Source: Haloplanus sp. GDY1
GTDB lineage: Archaea > Halobacteriota > Halobacteria > Halobacteriales > Haloferacaceae
DNA length: 64,000 nucleotides
Direction of reading: 5' to 3'
NCBI RefSeq assembly: GCF_023703775.1
Contig: NZ_CP098514.1
Location: 62,001 to 126,000, forward strand
Position 1 is the first letter of the stretch. Each line of letters opens with the position of its first letter. The notes under the pieces were generated by a model. The model was given only the letters and a program-made list of their open reading frames with translations, had not been told where the DNA came from and made no database searches. Below, piece by piece: positions 33,905 through 42,795 of the stretch. The position numbers and the translations under genes were made by a program.

Positions 33905-33924
33905 CCCACGGCTTTAGCCGTGGG
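33905..33924. repeat. Left-end hairpin of the TnpB element
   Basis: Perfect inverted repeat, 8-bp stem and 4-nt loop; it shares the stem CCCACG/CGTGGG and architecture with the right-end hairpin. Such subterminal hairpins are what IS200/IS605 transposases recognise. Confidence 0.85.
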
Positions 33925-34035
33925 AGGAATCCAACAAGGCTTGCATCAACCCACGAGCGATAGCAGCCCGACTTCCCCACGCCAGCCATAGAATTCATAA
34001 AAAATAAGCCCGAGATGTGAAATAGGGATGGGGGC

Positions 34036-35331
34036 ATGATTCGCACCGTCAAAGTCAAACTCGACGTTCTAGACGAGCGGTGCGACGACCTCCATCAAAC
34101 CAAAACCCAGTTCCTCCACTGTGCGAACACGACCGCAGAGTGGGCGTGGAGATATCCAAACGACGACAGCGTAACCTCGAAACAGAAAGCCGAGAACGCC
34201 CTCTACGACCAACTCCGAGACGAAACGGAGTTGACTGCAAACCTCGTCCAGAAGGGGATTCGACGTGCTATCGAGGCCACGAAAAGCGGTGTCGCTCGAC
34301 TCAAGAAGGACGAGAAGACGAGTCAACCACACTTCGATGCGTGGAGCGTCGTCTACGACAAGCGGTCAGCGACGTTCCACCGCGACCACGTTTCGCTGTC
34401 TACGGTGACTGGTCGCGTCGAGTGTGACTACGTGCTTCCCGCCGAACCAGAGGAGACACCGATTGGCAAGTATGTGCTGAACGAGGACTACGAGTTCCGT
34501 ATGTCCACGTTGCAGTACGACCCCTCAACGGAGTCGTTCTACCTCCACGCACGAATGCGCCGAACTGGAAGCAACGACCAAGAGCAGTCCGCTACTGCGT
34601 CATCCAACGCCAAGCACCAAACAGTCCTTGGCGTTGACCTGAACGTGGACGGCTCGCTCGCCGTGACTTCCACAGGTGCGTTCATCGGGAACGCCGACTA
34701 GATGAATCATCGGCGCCGAGAGTTCGAGAAGACGCGCAGCTCGATGCAACAGGCGGGAACGCGGTCGGCCCACTTATCGATTCAGTCGATGGACGACCGC
34801 GAACACCGCTGGATGCAGGACGAACTCCACCGCGCATCGAACCGGATTCTCGACGAAGCCCGCGACCATGGGTGTACACACGTCGCGTTCGAGAACCTGA
34901 CCGATATTCGCGACCGGATGGCTGGTGCGAAGCGATTCCACGCATGGGCATTCCGACGCCTCTACCAGTACGTCGAGTACAAAGCCGAGATGGACAGCAT
35001 CGAGGTGGAGCAGGTGAGTCCCGCATACACGAGCCAGCGGTGTTCGTCGTGCGGATTTACGCACGAGAGCAATCGGCGGTCGAAATCCCAGTTCGTCTGT
35101 CAGAAGTGTGAGTACGAACTGAACGCGGATTATAACGCGAGCAAGAATATTGCGCGCAAACTTCTCAAACGTCTCCACCCGGGGCAGAAGTCTTCGAGTG
35201 GAGGCGCACCCTGTCAGTGTGCGCTACCGTCAGGGACGCTGAACCTGAACGGCGATTTCCACGCCTCCGACCTTGCGTCGGCAGAAGGGGAGTCCACTGA
35301 CAAGCCCACGACTTCAGTCGTGGGTAACTGA
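34036..35331 (+). pseudogene. tnpB: TnpB (RuvC-like RNA-guided nuclease family), interrupted by an in-frame amber stop
   Basis: A 221-codon frame (MIRTVKVKLDVLDERCDDLH...) ends at TAG 34699-34701 and continues in the same frame from 34702. Together they give about 430 residues. The RuvC triad is visible: LGVDLNVDG before the stop, then HVAFENLTDIR and ELNADYNASKNIARK after it, with the CSSCGFTHESNRRS...CQKCEYEL zinc finger between the last two. Where relatives have Glu or Tyr (GNAD-x-LNHRRREFEK), this copy has TAG; a single-base change explains it. TnpB proteins are guide-RNA-directed endonucleases. A product would need read-through or two-part assembly; otherwise it is a recent pseudogene. 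Confidence 0.8.
35305..35324. repeat. Right-end hairpin of the TnpB element
   Basis: Perfect inverted repeat, 8-bp stem with TTCA loop. The last codons of tnpB run through it, and the minus-strand helicase gene ends inside its loop. Confidence 0.85.
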
Positions 35332-37704
35332 CCCGCCGCTCTCCTCGAACCGATCCAGCCCCAGCGACAGCATATCCGGGCTCACCGGCCCGAACTCCTC
35401 GCGCTCCCACTCGGGGAAGTACTCCCGGACGCCGTTCCAGCGGTCCCGGGCGTAGCGCGCGTCGATCAGTACCCTGACGCCCCGCTCCTCGGGGCCGCGG
35501 ATGACCCGACCGATGGCCTGTCTGGCCTTCCGGACCGCGGGCACCGTCAGCGCCGTCTCGAAGCCGCTCCGGCCGCCGTTCCCGTCCGTGCCGAACGCCC
35601 GGTCGTAGGCCGTCACGACCGCTCGCGTCCGCGGGCGCGTCGTGTCGACCAGCGGGACGCCACACACCACCGCCGCGTGCAGGCGGTCGCCGCGGTAGTC
35701 CACCCCCTCGGTCAGCGTCCCCCGGAGGCTGGTCACGAGCGTCTTCGACCCGCCGGCGAAGAAGTCGGATTTCAGCCGCTCGGTCGCGCCGTCGTCGCTC
35801 GACTCGTCCAGCAGGACCGGGGAGTCGAGGCGCTCGTCGAGGCGGCCGGCCATCCACTCCGCCTCGGCGTAGTTCGGCATCCCGACGAGGACGTTCCCGT
35901 CCCGGCGGGCCACCTCGGCGACGGCGTCGACGTACACCCGCCGGGCGTCGGTGTCCGCCCCCACCGCGCCCCGGTTCTCGTGGGTGTAGGCCGGCGCGTC
36001 CACTGCGAAACTCGCGCGGTTCGACTCCGGGAAGGTGAGGCCGTAGGTCCGCTCGACGACCGGCCGGCCGTCCTCGGCGAGGGCGTCGAGGCCCGTCACC
36101 GTCCGGAACACGTCGAGCGGTTCGAGCGTCGCCGACATCAACACGCCGCCGCCGAAGTCGTCGAGGCGGTCGGCGATGGCCTCGCCGGGGACGCAGTTGT
36201 GCAGGGAGAGACGCGCGTTGTAGGCCCGCCGCCACGAGTCCCCCGGTTCCGACTCGTTCCACGTCCGCGAGAGGTCGACCGAGCGGAAGTAGCGGGTGTG
36301 GTCCGCGCGGTACCACGCCCCGAGGACGCGGCCGACCGTCGGCGCCGCGCGCTCCCGGTCGGCCTCGTCCAGTTCGTTCAGGGCGCGCGCGGCGACGGCG
36401 CCGACCGTCTCGGCGCGGGCCCACACGTCGTCGCCGTACTCCCCGTCGGCCCACTCCGTGATGGCGTCGACCCCCGGCTCCTCCGGGTCCCGAAGCGGGA
36501 TCTCGTCGTCCGGTAGGTCGTCCATCGACGCCCGCCAGCCCGGTCGCTCGCGGTCGAGGTGGGCTCGAACCTGTCGGTCGAGTTCTCCGCGCAGGTCCCG
36601 GACGAACGACCGCGTCGCCTTCAGTTCCGCGAGGCTCACGTCCGCCTCCTCCAGTTCGCCGCGAACCAGGTCGGCGTCCCGGGCGTCGCCGGCCGACCCC
36701 GTCCGGGCCGCTGCACCCGCTCCCCCCTCGTCGAGTTCCACCGCCTGGATCACCCGCGTCAGTTCCGACTCCGCGTCGCGGAGGGTGGCGTCGCCCACCC
36801 CGTCGCTCACCAGGTCGCGCACACGCGGTTCGAGCATGTGCGCCTCGTCGCAGACGACGAAGGTCGACTCGTCGAGGAGCGCGCCGGTGAAGGAGCCGAC
36901 CGTCTGCGGGTCGAAGGCGTGGTAGTAGTTGCCGATGACCACCTCGACGTGGGGAATGAGCGCCCCGAGCATCGAGTGGGGGCAGGTGCCGTGACCCGCC
37001 GACAGGGCGACCAGGTCCTCCGTGTCGAGCAGCCCCCGGTCCGCGAAGTCGAAGGGGACGGCCTCGACGGGGTCGCCGTCCTCCGGCAGGTCCTCCAGAT
37101 ACCGCGCGTAGAAGGGGCAGTACTCCGTGTCCTCGTACTCGGCGGTGTCGGGCGGGTAGGGCGTCGGCTCGCCGGCGGTTTCGAGGAAGTCGACCGTCCT
37201 CCCGCTCCCGGTGTCGAGGTGGCCGGCCCCCGTTTGCCGGGCGTCGGAAGCCAGCGCCGCGGCCGTCGTCGGTCCCTCCTGTCCCGTCAGGTTGCGGGTC
37301 CGCTCGCGGAGCCCGTCACACCGCTCGTAGACCGTCGTCTCGTCCACGCCGGCGACGCGCTCCCGGCTGTACGGGCAGACGTCCGCCTTGCCCACCAGCG
37401 TCAGCGCCGAGACGGGCCGCCAGTCCGCCGGCAGGTTCTCGTTTATCGTCGTCACGTCCGCCTCGAACTGGCGGAGCTGCTGTTTGACGCTCGTGAGGAC
37501 GGCCACCCGCTCGAACGACGAGTCGGGGTCGCGCACCCGGTCGATCCCGGCGGTCAGGGCGAGCATCGTCTTGCCCGTCCCGCAGGCACCTTCGATCACG
37601 GCGAACCCGCCCCGGTCGGCCGTCTCGATGGCCGTCTCGATGCCGTCGGCCTGCTCGGGGTACGGCTCCTCGTGGCCGAACACCGTCCGCCACGTGTCGC
37701 CCAT
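35314..37704 (-). CDS. XPD/Rad3-DinG type ATP-dependent DNA helicase
   Basis: The 796-residue protein begins MGDTWRTVFGHEEPYPEQAD, with Walker A FAVIEGACGTGKTMLAL and the DEAH box FVVCDEAHMLEPRVRDL. Cysteines around CPYSRERV, CDGLRERT, CPFYARYLED and CPHSMLG are placed to hold the 4Fe-4S cluster of XPD-like helicases. The second RecA domain has SLRGTLTEGVDYRGDRL and AIGRVIRGPEERGVRVLIDAR. It likely unwinds DNA 5' to 3' in repair. The C-terminal residues after SGG (SVTHD) and the stop codon come from the right-end hairpin of the TnpB element, so the native end has been altered or trimmed. Confidence 0.87.
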   Translation of the reverse strand: MGDTWRTVFGHEEPYPEQADGIETAIETADRGGFAVIEGACGTGKTMLALTAGIDRVRDPDSSFERVAVLTSVKQQLRQFEADVTTINENLPADWRPVSALTLVGKADVCPYSRERVAGVDETTVYERCDGLRERTRNLTGQEGPTTAAALASDARQTGAGHLDTGSGRTVDFLETAGEPTPYPPDTAEYEDTEYCPFYARYLEDLPEDGDPVEAVPFDFADRGLLDTEDLVALSAGHGTCPHSMLGALIPHVEVVIGNYYHAFDPQTVGSFTGALLDESTFVVCDEAHMLEPRVRDLVSDGVGDATLRDAESELTRVIQAVELDEGGAGAAARTGSAGDARDADLVRGELEEADVSLAELKATRSFVRDLRGELDRQVRAHLDRERPGWRASMDDLPDDEIPLRDPEEPGVDAITEWADGEYGDDVWARAETVGAVAARALNELDEADRERAAPTVGRVLGAWYRADHTRYFRSVDLSRTWNESEPGDSWRRAYNARLSLHNCVPGEAIADRLDDFGGGVLMSATLEPLDVFRTVTGLDALAEDGRPVVERTYGLTFPESNRASFAVDAPAYTHENRGAVGADTDARRVYVDAVAEVARRDGNVLVGMPNYAEAEWMAGRLDERLDSPVLLDESSDDGATERLKSDFFAGGSKTLVTSLRGTLTEGVDYRGDRLHAAVVCGVPLVDTTRPRTRAVVTAYDRAFGTDGNGGRSGFETALTVPAVRKARQAIGRVIRGPEERGVRVLIDARYARDRWNGVREYFPEWEREEFGPVSPDMLSLGLDRFEESGGSVTHD

Positions 37705-37874
37705 GCTACTCACAGGCTGGCGACGTCCCCGGATAAAAAGCTCGGCTCCGCGTCGTCGGGATCGCTCGCGTCGTCGACCGCTACGGCCCCGTGCACAAGA
37801 CTCATCCCTCCGCGGCCGCCGTTCACACGACACATGACCGGGACCGAGCGACCACCCGCGGGGGCCGCCGGACG

Positions 37875-38030
37875 ATGACCGGTCCGGCCGACGTCGGTGG
37901 CGTGCTGGTGGCCGTCGAGTTCGTCGTCACCGCCGGACTCGTGCTGCTGTTGGTTCCCCTCGAGGCCGCCGCGCCGCTCGTTCCGCTGCTGCTCGTCTTC
38001 CTGCTCGCCCTGCACGCGTATCGCTCCTGA
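37875..38030 (+). CDS. Small hydrophobic protein, 51 residues
   Basis: A short frame begins MTGPADVGGVLVAVEFVVTA and ends LALHAYRS, with two predicted hydrophobic helices (about 10-30 and 33-46). It is divergent from the helicase, with 170 nt between starts. Codon use is haloarchaeal, but its 3' half overlaps the antisense frame of the DoxX remnant and no family is recognised. It may be a real small membrane protein. Confidence 0.4.
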   Translation: MTGPADVGGVLVAVEFVVTAGLVLLLVPLEAAAPLVPLLLVFLLALHAYRS

Positions 38031-38033
38031 CTG

Positions 38034-38228
38034 GGGCGGCCGGCCCTGTCCTCGTCGTCGCTCGCTCGCCCACCCGAAGAGGGCGGCACCGAGGAGGGCG
38101 AAGTTCCGGAGGAACGAGGTCGGTTCCTCGCCGCGGGAGTCGGCGTCGACGGCCCGGACGTCGTGGACGGGCGGCGTGACGCCGAGGAGGACGGCGGGGT
38201 CGCCCCTGCCCGGTCGGACGGCCCCCGC
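38034..38228 (-). pseudogene. DoxX family remnant (C-terminal fragment)
   Basis: Right after the lipoprotein stop, the same minus-strand reading frame encodes a segment including PVHDVRAVDADSRGEEPTSF and then LRNFALLGAALFGWAS. This matches the end of haloarchaeal DoxX proteins (the HDFWAVDD...FLKNVALLGAAL region). No start codon lies between the stop at 38229-38231 and this segment, and the N-terminal two-thirds of DoxX is absent. It therefore looks like a decayed fragment left by deletion or replacement. The frame runs on without similarity past about 38034. Confidence 0.5.
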
Positions 38229-39167
38229 CTACGACGGCTCCGAGACGTACAGGCCGTACCGGTGGAGTTCGCCGTCGTACCACAGGAGCCGTCCGTTCAC
38301 GGCGTCGTCGACGGCGCCCAGGCCGAGCGCGTCGAGCAGGGCGTCGAACGGCTCCGAGACCGGCTCCGTCTCGGCGTACGTGCCGCGGGCGACGGCCTGC
38401 TCGAGGCGTTCCCGGGACTCCCGGGAGAGCGCGTCCGGCGCGAGTTCGGCGTCGACGCGCGCGGCGAAGACGACGTCCCGGAACTCGGACCGGGAGTCGG
38501 CGACCGGGAGCGCGAGCGCCGTGTGGGCCGGTTCGACGATCCGCTCGCGGGCGACCTCGACCCGGTAGGCCCACGACCCGCTCTCGGTCATCGTGACGAC
38601 CCGACCGTCCAGGTCGCCCGTCGCGAGTCGGCTCTCCCGTTCCGCCGGCCGGCGCAGGACGTAGGCGTCGCCCCGGAGCAGGTCGGCGGTCCCCGTCTCG
38701 CCGTCGGTCTGGGCGTGGGTGTGGAGCATCTTGAGGGCTCGCGCGCTCGGCCGCGGGAGCGTGTCGATCAGCACGGCGTCCTCGGGGACTCGATCCTCCG
38801 GCAGGGGGTCGACGCGGACGAGCAGTCGGGGGAGTCGCTTCCGCCCGGTGACGACCGACGCGATCCGGTAGTACGTGCCGTCGCGGTGGACGTAGGCGCC
38901 GTCGGGGAGCGGTTCGTAGCCGTAGGTCGTGTGTCGGCCGTCGGGGAGGATCCCGTCGAGTGCGGCCCGCGCGGGGTCGCCGAACAGCGCGCCGTCGTCT
39001 GGTTCGTAGATGGCGTGCGCGACCGGCGAGGCGCCGGCCGAGTCGACTGTGAGGACGTACTCGGCGGCCGGTTCGGAGCCGGTGAAGTCGGTCGCGGCAC
39101 AGCCGGCGACGGCGGTTGCCGTCGTCGCGGCGGCCGTTCGGAGGAGGCGTCGGCGGGTGGGGACCAT
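38229..39167 (-). CDS. Tat-dependent lipoprotein of unknown function
   Basis: The 312-residue protein begins MVPTRRRLLRTAAATTATAV followed by AGCAAT: a twin-arginine motif (RRRLLR), a hydrophobic stretch and a lipobox (AVAGC) with the lipidated Cys at residue 23. It should be exported folded and anchored outside. The mature part is mixed alpha/beta (YVLTVDSAGASPVAHAIYEP, YRIASVVTGRKRLPRLLVRV, SARALKMLHTHAQTDG), with no motif that I recognise. Haloarchaea encode many such lipoproteins. The stop is followed in frame by the DoxX remnant. Confidence 0.78.
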   Translation of the reverse strand: MVPTRRRLLRTAAATTATAVAGCAATDFTGSEPAAEYVLTVDSAGASPVAHAIYEPDDGALFGDPARAALDGILPDGRHTTYGYEPLPDGAYVHRDGTYYRIASVVTGRKRLPRLLVRVDPLPEDRVPEDAVLIDTLPRPSARALKMLHTHAQTDGETGTADLLRGDAYVLRRPAERESRLATGDLDGRVVTMTESGSWAYRVEVARERIVEPAHTALALPVADSRSEFRDVVFAARVDAELAPDALSRESRERLEQAVARGTYAETEPVSEPFDALLDALGLGAVDDAVNGRLLWYDGELHRYGLYVSEPS

Positions 39168-39243
39168 GGGTGGAACGGGCGTCGCCGACCATTTGTCCCT
39201 GTCGACTGCGGCGGTGACACCGCCATCCCGGTCGTCGCCTGGC

Positions 39244-40035
39244 TTACAGATTCGACGCGCCCACGCCGCCCTCGATGGGCAGGGCGACGCCGTTGATGTA
39301 GCCGGCGCGGGGCGAGGAGAGGAAGGCGACGGTGTCGCCGAGTTCGATGGGGTCGCCGATGCGCTCGAGGGGGTTGCCCTCGGCCCAGTCGGCCAGCCCC
39401 GCCTCGTAACTGTCGTACTCGCCGCGCTCCATGGCCTGTTCGATCAGGTCCTCGATCCGGCTGGTCTCGTGGGGGCCGGGGAGGACCGCGTTCGCGCGGA
39501 CGTCCGGCGCGAGTTCCTGCGACAGGGTCTTCTCCAGGCCGACGACGGACATCCGCACCGAGTTCGAGAGCACCAGCGAGTCGATGGCCTCCTTCACCGA
39601 CCGCGAGGTGATGCAGGTGATGGTCCCGTGGTCGGACTCCCGGAGGTGGGGCGCGGCCTCGCGAACCGTGCGGACGACGCTCATCACGAGGAGGTCGTAG
39701 GCGTCGTACCAGTCCTCGTCGGTCGTCTCGAGGAACGGGCCGGAGGGCGGGCCGCCAGCGGACGTGACCAGCGTGTCCAGGCCGCCGAACTCCTCGACGG
39801 TGCGCTCGACGAGACGCTCGATGTCGTCCTCCTCGGTCAGGTCGCCTTGGACGCCGACGACCTCGCCGGCGCCGACGTCGTCGAGTTCCGCGACGGCGTC
39901 GTCGAGGCGGTCGGCGTCGCGGCCGTTGACGACGACGTTCGCCCCCTCCCGGGCGAGCGCCGTCGCGGACGCCTTGCCGAGGCCGCTGCTCGATGCGGTG
40001 ACCAGTGCGCTCGTGTCCTCGAGTTCGAGGTCCAT
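39244..40035 (-). CDS. Atypical SDR oxidoreductase lacking the catalytic Tyr
   Basis: The 263-residue protein has the SDR cofactor motif ALVTASSSGLGKASA with the NAG-equivalent VTSAGG. The active-site segment reads CITSRSVKEAIDSLVLSNSV, where the usual YxxxK is missing (S at the Tyr position and R later). The lid region PGPHETSRIEDLIEQAMERG and C-terminal AGYINGVALPIEGGVGASNL are normal. Relatives in this SDR subgroup with the same SRSVKE segment exist, so the variation is probably ancestral; activity as a dehydrogenase is uncertain. It follows the enolase-like gene on the same strand, 57 nt away, and could belong to that pathway. Confidence 0.82.
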   Translation of the reverse strand: MDLELEDTSALVTASSSGLGKASATALAREGANVVVNGRDADRLDDAVAELDDVGAGEVVGVQGDLTEEDDIERLVERTVEEFGGLDTLVTSAGGPPSGPFLETTDEDWYDAYDLLVMSVVRTVREAAPHLRESDHGTITCITSRSVKEAIDSLVLSNSVRMSVVGLEKTLSQELAPDVRANAVLPGPHETSRIEDLIEQAMERGEYDSYEAGLADWAEGNPLERIGDPIELGDTVAFLSSPRAGYINGVALPIEGGVGASNL

Positions 40036-40092
40036 ACCCGTGCCCTCCGGTCGGGAACGTATAAATCCGTCCGGACGCGGTAAGCCGTGCGG

Positions 40093-41310
40093 CTACGACC
40101 AGAGGCCGTCGCCCGTGGCGTGGGCGGCGGCGACGTCCTCGTCGAGGGAGACGCCGAGGCCCGGCGCCTCGGGCACGGCGATGCGGCCGTCGCGGATGAG
40201 CGGGTCCGATCGAACCAGCAGGTCGTCCCACCAGTCGACCTCCAGCGCGTGATACTCGAGGTAGCCGAAGTTGGCGACCGAGGCGCCGAGGTGGACGCAG
40301 GCCATCGTCCCGACGGGGCTGCAGACGTTGTGCGGCGAGAAGGTGATGTAGTTCTCCTCGGCCCGGTTGGCGACTGCGCGGGACTCCGCGAGGCCGCCAC
40401 ACGTGGTGGGGTCGGGCGTCACCACGTCGACCGCGAAGTCGTAGAGCAGGTCCGAGAACTCGTGGACGCGAAAGCGGTTCTCGCCCGTCGCCAGCGGCGT
40501 CGACGTGGAGCGAGCGACCTCTCGCTGGGCGTCGGCGTTCTCGGGGGGCACGACGTCCTCCAGCCACAGCAGGTCGTACGGCTCCAGCGCGCGGGCGAGG
40601 CGCTTCGCGCTGTCGATGGCGTAGTCCCAGTGGCAGTCGAAGGCGACTTCGGCGTCGCCCCCCACAGCCTCGTGGACCGCCTCGACGATTTCGCGCTTGT
40701 CGGCCACGTCCGCCGCCGAGAGGCGACCGTTGAACGGGTCGGGGTCGTTGTCCGCGGGCGTGTCGAGGTCGAACTTGATCGCGTCGAAGCCCATCTCGAC
40801 CGCCTCCCGCGCCGTCTCGGCGTACGCCTCGGGTCGGTAGGACTCCGTCTCGCCGTACTCGGTGTAGCCCGTGTCGACGGCGTAGGCCTCACCGGCGTGG
40901 CAGTCACAGTAGATCCGAACCTCGTCGCGGTACTTGCCGCCGAGCAACTGGTAGGTGGGCACGTCCAGCAGTTTGCCGGCGAGGTCCCACAGCGCGATTT
41001 CGACGCCCGAGGCCGCCGTCACGACCTTCCCCGTCGTGCCGCCGTGTCCCGACGTCTCCTGGATCATCCGCCGGAAGAGCCGTTCCACGTCGAGGGGGTT
41101 CTCCCCCACGAGGAAGTCGGCCATGTAGTCCACGATGTCGGTGATCGCCCCGCCGCGGTAGGACTCCCCGAGGCCGGTCACGCCGGCGTCGGTGTGGATC
41201 CGCACGAGGTTCCAGTCGAAGTTCCCCTCGATCACGGCCGTCTCGATTCCCGTGATCCGGACGTCCCGACCGTCGGCACGCCGCGTGCTCCCGTCGCCGT
41301 AGTCGCGCAT
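40093..41310 (-). CDS. Enolase-superfamily (mandelate racemase/dehydratase) protein
   Basis: The 405-residue protein has the N-terminal capping domain (RITGIETAVIEGNFDWNLVR) and barrel domain. Metal ligands appear as AEVAFDCHWDYAIDSA (Asp), LLWLEDVVPPENAD (Glu) and PLATGENRFRVHEF (Glu), with FDAIKFDLDTPADN providing the KxD-type base and FSPHNVCSPVGTMA the His partner. This motif set fits sugar-acid dehydratases such as galactonate/gluconate-like or RspA-type enzymes. In this cluster it likely dehydrates an aldonic acid to a 2-keto-3-deoxy acid. The substrate is unknown. It is first in a minus-strand unit with the SDR gene. Confidence 0.85.
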   Translation of the reverse strand: MRDYGDGSTRRADGRDVRITGIETAVIEGNFDWNLVRIHTDAGVTGLGESYRGGAITDIVDYMADFLVGENPLDVERLFRRMIQETSGHGGTTGKVVTAASGVEIALWDLAGKLLDVPTYQLLGGKYRDEVRIYCDCHAGEAYAVDTGYTEYGETESYRPEAYAETAREAVEMGFDAIKFDLDTPADNDPDPFNGRLSAADVADKREIVEAVHEAVGGDAEVAFDCHWDYAIDSAKRLARALEPYDLLWLEDVVPPENADAQREVARSTSTPLATGENRFRVHEFSDLLYDFAVDVVTPDPTTCGGLAESRAVANRAEENYITFSPHNVCSPVGTMACVHLGASVANFGYLEYHALEVDWWDDLLVRSDPLIRDGRIAVPEAPGLGVSLDEDVAAAHATGDGLWS

Positions 41311-41502
41311 GGTTACCGCGGCCTCCCGAGTCCGTCCCCGTCGACCGATGCGGGCGCTTCGAGGGTCGTCGCTGCCGAACCACGCTCGGCGTCTGTGGCT
41401 GCCATGGCCGGGGGTTCGGCGTGTGGTACTAAATGTCTACGTGAACGGGGCCGCCTCACGGCCACCGACAGGGTTTACACGCCGTTCCCGTTACCCTCTC
41501 CC

Positions 41503-42795
41503 ATGCGATTTCCCGACGGCGACGTCGTCGACGAGGCGCTCTCCGCGCCGACGCTCCCGCGGTTCGCGGCGGTGCGCTACGCGCCCGAGACGCCGGCACT
41601 GGACGACGTGACGGGGCGGACCCGCGAGGAACTCGACGCGCTTTCGCTCTCGGCCCTGCCGGACGGCGCCACGGTCGCGGTGGGACTCGGCAGCCGCGGC
41701 ATCCACGACGTCGTGCCCGTCGCGCGGACGGTCGTCGACGAACTCCGCGCCCGGGGGTTCGAGCCCGTGGTGGTGCCCGCGATGGGGAGTCACGGCGGGG
41801 CGACCGCCGAGGGGCAACGCGAGACGCTCGCCGCCCTCGGCCTCACCGAGGACGCCCTCGACTGCCGGATCGACGCCCGGATGGACACCGAGGTGCTCGG
41901 CGAGTCCGAGGTGGGCGCGCCGGTCCCCTTCTCGACGGCCGCGCTGGAGGCCGACGGCGTCCTCGTCGTCAACCGCGTGAAGGCACACACGAACTTCACG
42001 GGGCGCTTCGAGAGCGGCCCGACCAAGATGACGGCCATCGGCCTCGGGAAACGGGAGGGGGCGAAGGTGGCCCACGAACACGCGCTCGGGACGGGCTACG
42101 TGCCGGTCATCGAGGCGGCGTTCGAGGTGATCCGCGAGGCGGTGCCGCTGCTCGGCGGCCTCGCCATCGTCGAGAACTTCCACGACCGCACCGCGGCCAT
42201 CGAGGGCCTCCCCGCCGACGCCCTGCCCGACGCCGAGGAGCCCCTGAAGGAGCAGGCCGACGAGTACATGCCCACGCTGCCGTACGACGACCTCGACGTC
42301 CTCGTCGTCGACCGCATCGGCAAGGACGTCTCCGGCGCGGGCATGGACACCAACGTGATCGGGCGGTACCGGGTGTTGAACGCCGACGACCCCGACTCGC
42401 CCGACGTCGACCGCATCGTCGTCCGGGGGCTGACCGAGGCCACCCACGGCAACGGCAGCGGCATCGGGCTGGCCGACGTGACGACCCGGCGGGTCGTCGA
42501 CCAGCTCGACCTGGATCAGGTGTACACCAACTCGCTCACCAGCAACTCGCTGCGCAAGGCCGCGATTCCGGTCGTGCTCCCTGACGACGAACGCGCCGTC
42601 GCCGCTGCGCTCTCGACCGTCGGGGTCTCCGACCCCGAGACGGTTCGGATCGCCTGGATCCGCGACACCGGCCACCTCTCCGAGTTCCGCGTCTCCGAGG
42701 CGCTCGCCCGCGAGGCGCCCGCGGGCGTGACCGTCGAGGAGTGGCTGTCGCTGTCCTTCGAGGACGGCGAGCCGGTCTTCGAACCGGTCGACTAG
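41503..42795 (+). CDS. LarA-like protein (DUF2088, lactate racemase domain)
   Basis: The 430-residue protein begins MRFPDGDVVDEALSAPTLPR and shows the LarA N-domain features TVAVGLGSRGIHDVVPVART, the PAMGSHGGATAEGQ block with a His, DGVLVVNRVKAHTNFTGRFE with a second His and the Lys/Arg region, and MDTNVIGRYRVLNADDPDSP. LarA racemases carry a nickel pincer cofactor made by LarB, C and E, none of which is visible nearby. LarA homologues outside lactate racemase act as racemases or epimerases of 2-hydroxyacids, which suits this cluster. The gene is divergent from the enolase-like gene and its stop overlaps that of the FAH gene by 4 nt. Confidence 0.8.
   Translation: MRFPDGDVVDEALSAPTLPRFAAVRYAPETPALDDVTGRTREELDALSLSALPDGATVAVGLGSRGIHDVVPVARTVVDELRARGFEPVVVPAMGSHGGATAEGQRETLAALGLTEDALDCRIDARMDTEVLGESEVGAPVPFSTAALEADGVLVVNRVKAHTNFTGRFESGPTKMTAIGLGKREGAKVAHEHALGTGYVPVIEAAFEVIREAVPLLGGLAIVENFHDRTAAIEGLPADALPDAEEPLKEQADEYMPTLPYDDLDVLVVDRIGKDVSGAGMDTNVIGRYRVLNADDPDSPDVDRIVVRGLTEATHGNGSGIGLADVTTRRVVDQLDLDQVYTNSLTSNSLRKAAIPVVLPDDERAVAAALSTVGVSDPETVRIAWIRDTGHLSEFRVSEALAREAPAGVTVEEWLSLSFEDGEPVFEPVD

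Larger units (their letters stand above)
33898..35331 (+). mobile_element. IS200/IS605 family, IS1341-type TnpB-only element (degenerate)
   Basis: The element is marked by matching end hairpins: CCCACGGC-TTTA-GCCGTGGG at 33905-33924 and CCCACGAC-TTCA-GTCGTGGG at 35305-35324, both 8-bp stems with 4-nt loops and both preceded by AAG. Between them lies only tnpB, with no tnpA, so it would need a transposase in trans. Exact ends are not certain. The interior (33925-35290) is less GC-rich than the host sequence, consistent with transfer. The tnpB frame is cut by an internal stop. Confidence 0.85.

Noticed and set aside
37710-38015. Minus-strand frame after the DoxX remnant
   Set aside because: Same frame as the remnant but Gln/His/Gly-rich and without family features; it overlaps the small plus-strand hydrophobic gene in antisense.
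40087-41502. Upstream extension of the larA-like frame
   Set aside because: It is antisense over the enolase-like gene; the real start is the ATG at 41503.
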